Below are positions 21,201 through 31,100 of a DNA stretch of 64,000 bases, one piece after another. This stretch comes from Vigna angularis. Taxonomy: Eukaryota > Streptophyta > Magnoliopsida > Fabales > Fabaceae. Made by a program: the position numbers and the translations under genes. How positions within the stretch are numbered: the first letter of the stretch is position 1; each line of letters starts with the position of its first letter. The DNA is taken from contig NC_068973.1 in NCBI RefSeq assembly GCF_016808095.1, forward strand, positions 62,001 through 126,000, given 5' to 3'. The notes under the pieces are model-generated. The model did no database searches. It worked only from the letters and a program-made list of their open reading frames with translations, and was not told where the DNA came from.

Positions 21201-23322
21201 TGTCAAGCACAATTATTGTCATTAAAAAATAGCATGCAATCATTTGATGTTGATAGAAAATTGCAAACTTGATATTTTTATTATTTAGGGAAAAATCAAT
21301 GAGTGCATTCCTTTACTGATCTGTGTACATACATGTATGCGTGTGTGTTTATATATGTATATATAGATGAGTCTGAATAGAAAGTACAAATCACCTTTTT
21401 TCTTTAATGAAAATAGGCATGCAAAAAACATCACTATGTTGATTAAAATCTCAACTAGGTTTACACCGCAACTGTTAAAGATATGATTTGATTACATTAA
21501 ATAAGAATGAAAGAATAAATTTATCTTTTTAATGGTAATAGAATTTTGTAAACAAAGGATAGTTGGGATAACCTCCCTCACAAGACTGTAGTCGCCTGTT
21601 AACAAACTCAATGATCAAAAGCATACCCCTAACAATAGCATCTAGCTTTATTTATATTAAATATTTCCCTAGAATATAGTCCTATTTACTATAATTATCT
21701 TATTCTGAATATTTTCCTAGAATATAGTTCTATTTACTATAATTATCTTATATTAAATACTTTCCTAGAATATAGTTCTATTTACTATAATTATCTTATA
21801 CTGAATATTTTCCTAGAATATAGTTCTATCCTAACTGCTACCACAATTAGGATAGTAACTCTTCAACCGGTCGGCTCCAGTTCTTCACCTCCTTCCACCG
21901 TTCGAACCCTCATCGCCTTCCGCAGTTCGGCTCAATTCCTCACTGCCTTCCATCGATAGGTTCGACCTCTCCCCGCCTTCCACCGGTGCCCTTCTTCTCA
22001 TTCACTGCCTTTCATCGTTTGGCTCGACCTCTTCCCGCCTTCCACCGTTTGGTGTCCTTCTTCTTCTCTCAAATACTTCTTCTCTTGTATACCTTCCAAC
22101 CTCTAACATAGACATAAAATAAGACTGCAGACTGTTGTATTGTCTGTTTGACGAAACACTTGTGTTTTACATGCTCTGTTATTGAGTTAAACTATCATCT
22201 TTTAGATGAAGCATAATCATGCTTTTATACTTAATTATTTTAACACTTAAGTAAAATTGCATGGTGTTGAACTTTTTCTCTAAAATTTTATTTATATTCA
22301 GGTATCACTTTTAACGCTGCAAAATGTTATGTGTGGGTACGGTAATTTTTGTAAGGGTGATACAACACCAATTACATAGTCTATGCGGTGTTGTTTGTAA
22401 ACACGATTGAATGATCTTCATGATTTCCACTCATGAATATTAAGGATCAATTACTGGATGAACTTTAAATTATTTTTTTCATCGTTGTAAACCTTATTAA
22501 CTGATCCTGGTTCCCCTTGATGCTTACATATTTGACTTGTTTTTTGGGAGTTTCAATAATCCTGTCTTTTCTTGTTATATTATTTCTGAAGCTTTTAATG
22601 TTTTATTTCAGGCTAGGCGCCTTCCTTATGTAGCAATGGCCAGTCAAGTCCATGGAGGAAGCTTCTCTAAAGGCTCATGGATTGGGGAAATGAAGCAGGC
22701 TTCTGATAAAAGTGTTATAATTAGTGAAATTTTGGATCCTAGGACAAAAAATCTTCTATCTATGTCAAGGATTAGTGATTATGTTTTATCAAATGAACTT
22801 GTCAGCATGGCTTTGGCCATGGTTGCAGAAGATCGGCAGATAAATGATGTATTGGAGGAGCTCTTTGCGGAGGAGGTATACACTTTTGATAAAGTTAAGG
22901 GAGAGATTATATTACATGTTTTGCGTACATTATTTCAAAAGTACTGAAAGGTCTGCCAAGTTTGGTTTTTGGTTATGTTATGTAGTTCCTATGTTATAGC
23001 AAGTTGATAAATTCACATCCCTTGCAGTTAACCTGAATTAAAACATTTAATTTCATTTGATGCTTCATAATTTAATGAGTTTTCTTTTCTTGAATTCTAT
23101 TAGGGAAATGAAATGCATATAAGGCCAGCAGATCTATACCTTTTTGAAGGTGAAGAATTGAGTTTCTATGAGATAATGTTACGAGCTCGACAGAGAAGAG
23201 AGATTGTGATTGGCTACCGTATAGCAAATGCAGAGAGGGCAGTCATTAATCCCCCTGCAAAAACTGACAGACGGAAGTGGTCATTGAAGGATGTTTTTGT
23301 GGTGATTACAGAAAAGGAATGA
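6262..23322 (+). CDS. CASTOR: CASTOR, nuclear-envelope cation channel for symbiotic calcium spiking
   Basis: Twelve exons join in phase: 6262-6549, 6633-6710, 6848-7459, 7669-7851, 8846-8905, 8979-9182, 9614-9862, 19542-19640, 20226-20420, 20986-21078, 22612-22875, 23104-23322, giving 847 aa (Lotus CASTOR is about 853). Seen: N-terminal MSLDSETSGSGRDWFFPSPS; membrane segments near 92-109, 163-182, 219-241 and 274-294; pore filter ADSGNH at 258-263; then a long RCK-type gating region ending VFVVITEKE. The family forms tetrameric cation channels in the nuclear envelope that work with POLLUX in perinuclear calcium spiking during rhizobial and mycorrhizal signalling. The filter has Ser, not the Ala of Medicago DMI1. 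Intron 2 appears to be GC-AG, and intron 7 is 9.7 kb long because of nested retrotransposons. All exons are intact. The start is the first ATG and matches the family N-terminus. Confidence 0.95.
6711..6847 (+). other. GC-AG intron 2 of CASTOR
   Basis: Exon 2 ends ...AAGTTGCAG at 6710 and the next bases are GCAAGG, a strong match to the GC-type donor consensus (CAG|GCAAGT). The acceptor is TTTGTAG at 6841-6847. Both neighbouring exons stay in phase 0 only with this pair, and no GT donor nearby preserves the protein. GC-AG introns are a known minority class spliced by the major spliceosome. The boundary is inferred, since no transcript is available here. Confidence 0.7.
10566..10660 (-). pseudogene. 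copia reverse-transcriptase N-terminal remnant
   Basis: On the minus strand, 10660 down to 10566 reads MREEMNALEKNNTWEIVDKP and continues through KEKN to CKWIL. This is the classic opening of copia reverse transcriptases (REAM..EM.AL..N.TWE.V..P.......CKW). Upstream and downstream frames are broken and the catalytic YVDD region is missing. It fixes the orientation and class of the old element that carries it. Confidence 0.7.
13143..13817 (+). repeat. 5' LTR of the chromovirus
   Basis: Begins TGTTAGGGCC and ends CACGTAACA. It contains a GC-rich GACGA-CGTCC minisatellite (13196-13430), then an AT-rich part with AATAAA at 13746-13751 that can serve as a polyadenylation signal for retroelement or host intron transcripts. 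Confidence 0.95.
13196..13430 (+). repeat. LTR minisatellite of near-palindromic GGACGARCGTCC words
   Basis: About eleven copies of GGACGAACGTCC or GGACGAGCGTCC and variants are spaced 10-30 bp apart by AACATGG, AGAGCAAGGGGC or CAACTATGGGC spacers. The 12-mer is almost its own reverse complement. The same block recurs at 18420-18654 in the 3' LTR, where it is translated as DERP(N/E)-type repeats at the end of the polyprotein. Its location suggests a U3 enhancer array, which is inference. Confidence 0.85.
13862..18613 (+). CDS. gag-pol polyprotein of Ty3/gypsy chromovirus
   Basis: The frame is open from the 5' LTR edge; the first ATG is 13862, giving 1,583 aa. In order: gag domain (about 75-260); a degenerate zinc knuckle CFRCGGPFGPGHRC; aspartic protease LIDSGASHNF near residue 389; reverse transcriptase with FFDDILVYS near 740; RNase H (CDASGRGIGAVL); integrase with an HHCC zinc region near 1078 followed by the catalytic DDE core from about 1149; and a C-terminal chromodomain (about 1440-1496: ILVEWQEG...ATWEDA). 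There is no stop before the 3' LTR, so the frame reads about 82 codons into it, through DERP-type repeats, to TAA at 18611-18613. No breaks were seen, so the element is potentially autonomous. Codon and base use are GC richer than the host intron. Confidence 0.93.
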   Translation: MEGRVNAVEGRMESMEISMGGLEAAVQELVRVIGERGRRYDGNLDGSQGSVNGRRNDEDVGEGGGPEGGPREEQPFWRRRVELPMFEGNDPMNWIYRAEKFFELQGVPEDEKLRLAFISMEGIAGHWFRFWREKARNRSWAGLKEALVVRFGGRNRGTVFERLASCKQSGSVGEYIQEFEVLVGQAERIPEAQLMGYFMAGLQEGIRNQLRLLDATDLMETMRLARDVEAFQAGTRTGGEIVSKGQTWGKPSGALIKTEPNRYNQNRTVPVEGGRTGGKEGVPRREGERTFTNTQGRNVRDLPYAEYVKRRDEGRCFRCGGPFGPGHRCPERSLRMLILAEDEDPGGEEEEEVELDHMELSAFLAGGLTQPKTMKLHGQIGTRQVLILIDSGASHNFISRKLVEDLALPVVDTQPYRVSLGDGQKKETRGCCESVTIAMGEAVIQERFHLFELGGVDVILGVEWLAKLGEVTLNWGQLTMAYVQAERKVIIKGDPTLTRTLVEPAALLKMKEVEVWLLVWELGETEKSEEQRPHAQEEETFGPELTRKQASDMRRVLERHRDVFQEPNGLPPDRGMVHQIPLKEGTDLVNVRPYRYPHVMKGEIEKQVAEMLKAGVIRSSNSPYSSPVILVKKKDGSWRFCVDYRALNRATVPDKFPIPLIEELLDELRGASYFSKVDLKSGYHQIRMGGGDIEKTAFRTHQGHYEFMVMPFGLTNAPATFQSAMNSLLQPYLRKFVLVFFDDILVYSRSWEEHLVHVDTVLGELVTNRWVANKKKCEFGRTQIGYLGHRISARGVEMDEDKIRAILEWEQPKTVKALRGFLGLTGYYRRFVKDYGKIAKPLTDLLKKGQFAWTEQAEEAMSRLKKAMTSAPVLILPDFEQPFHIECDASGRGIGAVLMQGKQPIAFFSKALSEGSLRKSIYEKELMALVLAIQHWRPYLLGQRFVVHTDQRSLKYLLEQRITTQNQQNWLAKLLGYDFEIVYKSGVTNKVADALSRREEENRPEEKELTVIARPYWQDFAEVLKEVEEDEELRKVIGDLRKDPNSHPSFTLENERLHYKGRLVLSARSAWVPKLIAEFHTTQTGGHSGVYRTYRKVAQSLYWVGMKKAVTEFVASCLVCQQHKYLTSSPQGLLQPLPIPNAIWEEISMDFIVKLPKSKGYDAVLVVVDRLSKYGHFIPLKHPYSARTIAEVFVKEIVRLHGVPLSIVSDRDPLFLSNFWKELFKLQGTQLQMSTAYHPETDGQTEVVNRILEGYLRCFCSEQPKGWSVVLPWAEYWYNTSYQESAKCTPFETVYGRPPPSLHRFVPGETLVEAVNQELQTRDEALHQLKFHLARAQELMVRQADKARKPSQVGVGDWVYLKIRPHRQTTMSSTVHSKLAARYFGPFLVIQQVGAVAFKLQLPESARIHPVFHVSQLKKAVGDHRVEQELPMDLEMEAASPRPVRVLDRRQVHQGEDVRQEILVEWQEGGPDGATWEDALTIQDQYPDFNLGDKVDLQGVGNVRAWRVYERRRYRREKGKDERPNMDERPEQGARTSVPTMGEDEQNMDERPEQGAKTSVPTMGEDERPNMDERPNNGQGRAS
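18367..19041 (+). repeat. 3' LTR of the chromovirus
   Basis: Same length as the 5' LTR and, by eye, identical except for T at 18662 where the 5' copy has C at 13438. Its first 247 bp are in frame with gag-pol and extend the polyprotein. Confidence 0.95.
20672..20910 (+). repeat. possible eroded solo LTR in CASTOR intron 9
   Basis: The stretch starts TGTTTGTAAGAAATCCC, has a TATA-like AAATACTCGTATATAG and ends near CTCACTACA, the general layout of a small copia LTR. No target-site duplication or internal sequence was found. It could equally be ordinary AT-rich intron DNA. Confidence 0.3.
21597..22108 (-). repeat. possible solo LTR (minus strand) with internal tandem repeats
   Basis: On the minus strand it would start TGTTAGAGGTTGGAAGG at 22108 and end GTTTGTTAACA at 21597, a TG...CA pair about 512 bp apart. 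It contains a 48-bp tandem repeat (21655-21829) and a GC-rich stretch (about 21868-22060) with recurring GCCTTCCACCG words. No matching target-site duplication was found, so the solo-LTR reading is tentative. It lies in CASTOR intron 10. Confidence 0.35.
21655..21829 (+). repeat. 48-bp tandem repeat, about 3.6 copies
   Basis: The word CCTAGAATATAG recurs at 21668, 21716, 21764 and 21812, exactly 48 bp apart, with TTTACTATAATTATCTTAT in each complete unit. Units differ by only a few bases. Confidence 0.9.
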
Positions 23323-25197
23323 GACCTTGGTTAATCTAGTCCGGACTTTAGAAAAATCACCTCTTTAATTTCTTACTTTGTAAGTTCACTTGGCCCTTCC
23401 TGGTGAAAACTATAGTAAAAGGAAGTGAAGAAAATTAAAAATTAATCACTTAATGGAAAATTAGAGAGTATAATTGGGATTTTGACATGTAGGGATTCAA
23501 GTGCGTTTCATCTCTTTTTAAAAATGAATGGATGGAGGCTTTTAATTCCCTCACCACCACGTTCGAATTTTCCTTTCTTTCGGCTTTATTACATAATAAT
23601 CTGGACTTATTTGATATTTATTAAAATGTTAAATATTTTTTACTCTTTTCGATGTAATATTGAAATTTATTTTTGTCTTAAATTTTGATATATTTTGGTT
23701 TAAAAATTTTAAAAAAATTTAATATGATTTTTTAGTTTAATAATGCTAATTTTGTTGATTTGTTAAAGTGTATTCCAAGTTAACTTTTGATCTAAAATAT
23801 GTTAAAATAGTATAAATTAATTTCATTTTAAAACATTTTGATACATGTTTGATATGAAAAAAAATTAAATTAAGTTAGAATGGTTATATTAATTAATTTT
23901 TAAAATTTGGAAACTAATATATTAAAATTTGAAAAATAAATATGATTAAATTTAGAAACTAGAAATATATTTAATATTTAAAGATAATATAAAATAGTTG
24001 AAAATTTTATAATTTATTAAATGAAAAATTGGGTTTGAAATCATTGACTTGAAGAATGTTTTGATTTGGATTGTTAATTGAACAAACAAGGGCATGTGTT
24101 ATTCTAGTTCTTTTTCATTAAGTTCAAACTTTAATTTTTATGAATAATAATTATACAAGCATTCTGGATTAAGGAGAATTTTTGTTAGCCTTTTATTATT
24201 ATTTTTACTTTTTTCACTGTACAATTGAAAATTTATTTTGAAAATAAATTTTAAATTATGTAGAATTGTATAATTTAGAAATTTAGAATATATATATATA
24301 TATAAACAAATATTTTATGTTAATTTTTTAAGAAAAAATCTTCTGCTAATGAAATTAAAGTTAAAATGATACATTATTAACTATTTTTCTTTATTTGTCT
24401 GGTTAAATCAAATTTGTATAATTTTTTGATGGTTTATTTTACCTTTGACCATGTTTAAGTTCCTTTATATATTATTCTTTAAATTGATTTTGCGGTTTAT
24501 TTGAACATATTGCTTGATTGACATAGGATAATGATACTTTTACAATATTTTAACACCATTTATGTGCTATTCTGTGATTGGTTCATGTTAGTGTTTATGA
24601 TTATTATTATTGATTGTGGAGTAATTTTAGATCAATCACAAAATGAGGTGTTAAAATATTGTCAAAATATCATTATCAATTGATATATTATCCTTCAATC
24701 AAACTGATCTTTCAAAAACATGTATATATAAATAATAATATTATATAATGTATTTATGTTTATTTTCACTCTATTATAACAGATCAAGAAAAAATATTAA
24801 ATAATTGTTTTAGTGATTTGTTAAAAAACACAGCTGAAGTTAAAAATGTTTAATATAAAAGATAATTAAAATCCCCTCTAATAAGAAAACCTATTAGATT
24901 TTGTGCTTAGGAAATAAAAAAATAACAATCAAAAGTTAAACGGCAATCCAAATCCCTCCCATTACTATTAAGAAAAACCTTGAACAGGGAGGCAGACAGC
25001 AGATACAGAGAGAAAGTGATAGAAGCAAACAAAAACCCTACCCTAACCCGTATTTATGTTATTGGGTTCTTCCTCCATTGATCCGTCCGAGAAGGCAAGT
25101 CCGAGAAGGCAACTCAAAACCTGCCCTTGCGAGACCCATCCATCGACACTGCCACACCCCTACCCCTCGCCACAACTCCACTCTTTAGAACAACACT
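23323..25197. other. intergenic region between CASTOR and PAUSED
   Basis: Both neighbours are on the plus strand, 1.9 kb apart. The sequence is very AT rich with a short TA run near 24290-24304. One MITE-like foldback is present (24527-24677). The last 200 bp (from about 24990) turn C-rich and probably contain the PAUSED leader. No gene is seen. Confidence 0.6.
24527..24677. mobile_element. 151-bp foldback MITE
   Basis: The left end GATAATGATACTTTTACAAT continues ATTTTAACACC. The right end read on the opposite strand is GATAATGATATTTTGACAAT followed by ATTTTAACACC, so the ends form about 30-bp inverted repeats. They continue more weakly inward (TTCTGTGATTGGTTC versus TTTTGTGATTGATCT). It has no coding capacity. 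The superfamily is not assigned because the target-site duplication is unclear. Confidence 0.7.
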
Positions 25198-28100
25198 ATG
25201 GATGATCTGGATAAAGCGATTCTTATTATGTTTGATGAATCGGGAGCCCTTGACGATGACTTGAAGAAACAGGCCAAACTTTACTGTAACGCTACTAAGG
25301 AGAAGCCATCAATTTGTAGACTTTGCATTGAAAAATTATGCTTTTCAAATCTTGTTCAAGTCCAGTTTTGGTGCCTACAGACCTTACATGAAGTCATTCG
25401 AACACGCTACTTGACAATGACCCTAGATGAGAGGCACATGATCAGGGGCTCCGTCTTTTCAATCGTGTGCCTCGAAGACAAGAACCTCACAAGGATTTTG
25501 GAAGGCCCTGCCTTCATAAAGAACAAGCTTGCACAGGTTTTGATAACTTTGATTTACTTCGATTACCCTTTGGTCTGGTCCTCCGTCTTTGTTGATTTTT
25601 TTCCACACTTGAGCAAAGGAAACGTGGTCATAGACATGTTCTGTCGAGTTTTGAATGCCCTGGATGATGAATTAATTAGTTTGGACTACCCCAGAACCCC
25701 TGAGGAATTGACTGTTGCGAGCCGGGTTAAAGACGCAATGAGACAGCAGTGTGTCTCTCAGATTGTCAGGGCCTGGTATGACATTGTTTCTATGTACCGG
25801 AATTCTGATCAAGAGCTATGCACTAGTGTGTTAGATTCCATGAGGAGATATATTTCTTGGATAGACATCGGGTTGATAGTCAATGATGCTTTTATCCCTT
25901 TGTTGTTTGATTTGATTTTGGTTGGTCATCTGTCTGATCAGCTTCGTGGTGCTGCAATCAGATGCTTGTTGGCAGTTGTTTCTAAGAGAATGGAGCCCCA
26001 ATCCAAACTGTCGTTGTTGCAAAGCCTTCATATTAGTCGTCTACTCAGGTTAGTGACTGAGAACGGCGATGCTGAAATGGTCGCTGATATAGCTGCATTG
26101 CTTACTGGGTATGCTGTAGAGGCCTTGGATTGCTTCAAACGCATAAATTCTGAGGATGCTAAAGGAATCTCTATGGAGCTTTTGAGTGAAGTTTTACCCT
26201 CCATTTTCTATGTAATGAAGAATTTTGAGGTAGATGCTACATTCAACATCATTCAATTTCTTTCAGGTTATGTTGCCATTTTGAAGAGCTTTACTCCTTT
26301 GCGGGAGAAACAGCTACTTCAATTAGGGCAGATATTGGAAGTTATCCTAGTGCTAATCCGTTACGACCCAGCATACCGCTCTAATCTTGATGTGATGGAC
26401 AAAATTGGTAAAGAGGAGGAGGATAGGATGGTAGAGTTCAGAAAGGATTTGTTTGTTCTTCTTCGCACTGTGGGTCGTGTAGCACCTGATGTAACTCAGA
26501 TGTTTATTAGAAATTCGTTGGCAAGTGCTGTTTCTAGATCTTCGAATAGCAATGTGGAGGAGGTAGAAGGTGCACTTTCTCTTTTATATGCACTTGGAGA
26601 ATCCATAAGTGAGGAAGCCATGAAAACTGGGAGTGGATTGTTGAGTGAGCTTGTGATTATGCTTCTATCGACAAAGTTTCCTTGTCACTCTAATAGGCTT
26701 GTTGCCCTTGTTTACTTGGAGACAGTGACAAGATATATTAAGTTTATTCAGGATAATACTCAATATATTCCAATGGTTCTAGCTGCCTTTCTTGATGAAA
26801 GAGGCATACATCATTCAAACATCAATGTTAGTCGTAGAGCCAGTTATTTGTTTATGAGGGTTGTTAAATTGCTGAAAATGAAGTTGGTGCCTTTTATAGA
26901 GACTATTTTGCAGGTAGCAACTATACAATCCTTCTCTATTTCGTTTTTCTGTTTTTAAAATGTACTCAACATTACATTAAATAAACGAAATTATATATAA
27001 ATTATTCCTGACTTGCACTCTTTGGTTGTCCTTGATGTGCATGGATGGATTGTGTGATTGGTTGCTTCCACCATCTGTCTTCTCGATTTTTTGAAATGTT
27101 CTGTTAAATTCAGAGCCTGCAAGACACTGTTGCCCAATTCACTATTATGAATTATACAGCAGAAGAGCTATCAGGGTCAGAAGATGGTAGCCACATCTTT
27201 GAGGTATTCTCCCAATGTTTCAGGATTATGGACATTTCTGTGATTATTTTTGTTCTTTTTCTTCTCTTATATTCATTGAGGCACTTTGACAGGCAATTGG
27301 TTTATTGATTGGAACAGAAGATATCCAGCCTGAAAAGCAATCTGATTATCTATCTTCTTTGCTCAGTCCTCTTTGTCAGCAGGTTGTTTTTTACTTAAAA
27401 ATGCAAGAGACCTTCTAATCCAAAAAATAATAAAAAATAATTGCAAGATACTTTATAAAAGTTATGTGTACCCATGTTTCCAGTAGCATTTCTTCTTTTG
27501 AGATTATTGTGGTTGGTTTTGGTGCATATAATTTCCTATCGTCGGTTAATACAGGTTGAGGCATTGCTTATAAATGCCAAGTTATTGAATGCTGAGGAGG
27601 CTAATGCAAAAATTGCTGTAATCCAGCAAATTATCATGGCAATTAATTCGCTCAGTAAGGTGTTTTTTCTAATTTGGACTTCTACTTTTCCCAACTTTCA
27701 TTTATTCTTTTATAAAAGCCTAAAAACTCAACAAATAGTGATAAAAAGATTTACATTTTGTTTGTTTGTCTTAATTTGAAGTTTAAAGGGTAGTATTGTG
27801 GTAAAATACATCAATACTTTTGTTTTCCATCCATCCTTACTATTTTTTACATGATATAGGGCTTTAGCGAGCGACTTGTTACTGCTAGTCGCCCTGCAAT
27901 TGGTCTCATGTTTAAGCAGGTTAGTATTTTCGAAAATTTTTGGTTCATGTTCCTTGGAGTTGTATATGGTTTATCTGATGTATAGTTTCTGTCTTTTTTG
28001 TTTAAAGCTTTAGAATGTAATCTTGCTACTATTTTATAGATGAAAATTGAGTTTTGTCATATAATGTATAGAACCCATCTTTGCATAATGCTTTGTGTGA

Positions 28101-31100
28101 TTGATAATTTTTCGCAGTAAGCTTGTGTCTATTTCTACTGAACCTGTGTTTGGTTTCTTAATATTTTGTTTTGCTAAATCTTGTCGTACTGTCTTCTATG
28201 TAGACACTGGATGTACTTCTTCAAGTTCTTGTTATATTTCCAAAAGTAGAACCTCTGCGAAACAAGGTATGAATTAAATTTAATGATTCAAAAATGGTTT
28301 GCTTAAAGTAGATCTGTAAATTTTATGTAATATCCATATATGGTATGTAGGTCACATCCTTTATACATCGCATGGTGGATACACTTGGAGCATCTGTCTT
28401 TCCTTACCTTCCAAAGGCATTAAAGCAGTTACTTGAAGAAATTGAAGTACATATTATCTCTAATTTCTTTAACTTAAATCTTTATAATTTCTTTATATAA
28501 ATGCATTTCCTTGCATTTTGTTATTGGTGTGTTGAACATTTCCTTGCATTGGAATATGACATTGAGAATAGTATTCCTCTCACATCTTATCTTCCCATGG
28601 TCGGACCATTTGAATATATGATCCCATTAAGAACGATATGCATATGCTTATATGATAATTAAGCCTGAGATTTTAGTATGTTGCACAGATGTTGCTGTAA
28701 CCCTTCCTATAATTATTCCTTCTTCAATTCTTTCTGGCATTTTAGAATATTCCTTTCCTCTAACTGCAGGGTGTCTGACTGTCTGTCGTATTTTGTCATC
28801 TTTGGTAGATTAGTTATTCATTTGGTCCCTATAGTTGCAAAATTTTTCCCTTTTAGTTCCTATAAAAGACCCTTAGTCCCTGGGCATTTTATTTTAAATA
28901 CCTTTTAATCCCTTTTAGTTCCAACATGAATTCAAAATGGTAATGGGGACTACAAGGGTGTGGGCTTTTTAAAGGATGGGAAAAAGATTGTCTGTTTATG
29001 ATTTTTTTACGTTTTTCTGTATCATATAAATGTGTTTTTGGAGAATGTGTAATATTGTAGTATCGGTGGTAACACTCTTGGAGTGGTTGGTTGACAACCA
29101 TGAAACATCAATACTTTCATTTACTTAATTATATACTTCACTGATATGTATCCACGAGGTTTCCAATCCTCTTAAAAAGTTTGTGAAAACCCAATTCAAT
29201 TACATATGAGACATGGAAGTATGTATGATATAGAAACATAGGAGAATTGTCCCTTAATGAGACACAAATGAAAAATGTCCTATTTATGGATGATTTCAAG
29301 AAAGGTATGAGTTTGATTCTATGTCTATTTGTAGACAATAATAGGAAGTGATTTAAGGTTGCAATGATTTATAACTTTTATGTAGTAATGTCCAGGAAGT
29401 ATGTTCTTTATTTGGGTTTGACAATTTGCAATTATATATTTTTTATGTTTTAGGAACTTCTATAGTTATTGTTAGGATATTTATCCTATTTTATCATCAT
29501 TATAGTGTGTCAAGGGTTACCCTATTTATCATGATTATATTATGTCTAGGATTACCCTATTTATCATGATTATATTGTGTCTAGGGTTACCCTATTTATC
29601 ATGTATTTGTGTATCAATTTATTCTTATAAATAGAAGATTGTGAGAGGGATCAATCAAGCCCTCTAGAATTATTTTACAGTTTCAATCTTAAGTTGGTAT
29701 CAGAGCGGGTCGATCCCGCTCTGGTTTCTGTCTCGTAATATATATTTGTCCGGCGCCACAGTTCTTTGTCGCCCGCCGCTGCCCGCCGCTGCCCGCCGCT
29801 GCCCGCCGCCGGCCACCGTCAACCGTCGGCCACCGTCGGCCGTCGCCGGCCACCGTCCGGCCACCGTCTCCGGCCACCGTCCGGCCACTGTCACCGCCGG
29901 CCACCGCCCGCCATTGCCGGCCACCGTCGTCCATCACTGTCAAAGTTTCCTTCGTTTAAACCCTTAGGGTTTTCTTGTTCTTCGTTAGTACTATTCGTCT
30001 TCTTCAGAAATGGCGTCTGGCAATACTCTTTCCTTCTCTGGAAGTCCATCAATTACCTCCGAGAAGCTAAATGGAAAAAATTATCTATCATGGTCTGCTG
30101 CCGTTGAAATGTGGTTCCTTGGCCAAGGGCATTATGACCACCTTGAGCGAGATGGAAGCCATGTGCCTACTGAAAAAGCTGATCAGTGGAAACAAGCAGA
30201 TTTCCAGTTGTGTGCCCTGTTATGGCAATCAGTGGAACCCAAACTTTTTGTATCTTTGAGGGCTTTCAAAACTTGTCACTCCTTTTGGAAGAAAGCCCAA
30301 AGCATTTATGCCAACGATATTCAACGTCTCTATGACACTACGAATAAACTTGCATCTCTTAAAATGGCAGACCATGATATGGTGTCCTTCATGACTGAAG
30401 CCCAATCTGCTGTCGAAGAACTTAGGATGTTTTTGGAAGTAGATCCATTAGAGGATATAAAAAAGAAACTAGACAAATTCTACATGGTGTTGATCCTTCG
30501 TGCCCTACATCCCGATTTTGATCATCTCAGAGATCAACTTCTAACTAGTCATGAGGTCCCCTCTATGGAAACATTGACCACTCGCCTTCTGCGTGTCCCG
30601 GTATCTCAAACTCAAGAAGCGCATGAACTAGTGGAACCATCTGTCATGGTTGCCACACGAGGAAGAGGAGGACGTGGCACTAGAGGAGGAGGACGAGGAG
30701 GTCGGGGACGTACTCAATGCACATATTGTAAAAGGATGGGTCATACTCAAGAGAATTGTTACTCCTTACATGGTTTCCCTTCCAAAACCGCCAATATTTC
30801 GAAGACTGAAACTTCCACTTTGAAAACTGAAACCTCTACTTCTATGTTTTCTGAGGATGAATATCAAGAGTATTTAAGGTTAAAGTCTAACAGCTTGGCA
30901 CAACCATCTCAATCTCCCAATACATCAACAGCCTGCGTTTCTCAATCTATGGAATGTCAAAATTCATGGGTAATTGACTCAGGTGCTTCTGATCACATTT
31001 CTGGTAATACCTCTTTGTTCTCATCTATTTCCTTTCGAGAAAAACCTCATTTCATAACCCTTGCAAATGGATCTAAAACTTCTTCCAAAGGAGTCGGTCA

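Noticed and set aside
21655..22060. CRISPR-like array of regularly spaced repeats
   Set aside because: The window is plant nuclear DNA. The repeats are continuous tandem units without unique spacers and lie in an intron.
29689..29967. Reading frames over the GC-rich leader as proteins
   Set aside because: All frames lack stops because of composition. The products are simple repeats and overlap the primer-site side of the retrotransposon leader.
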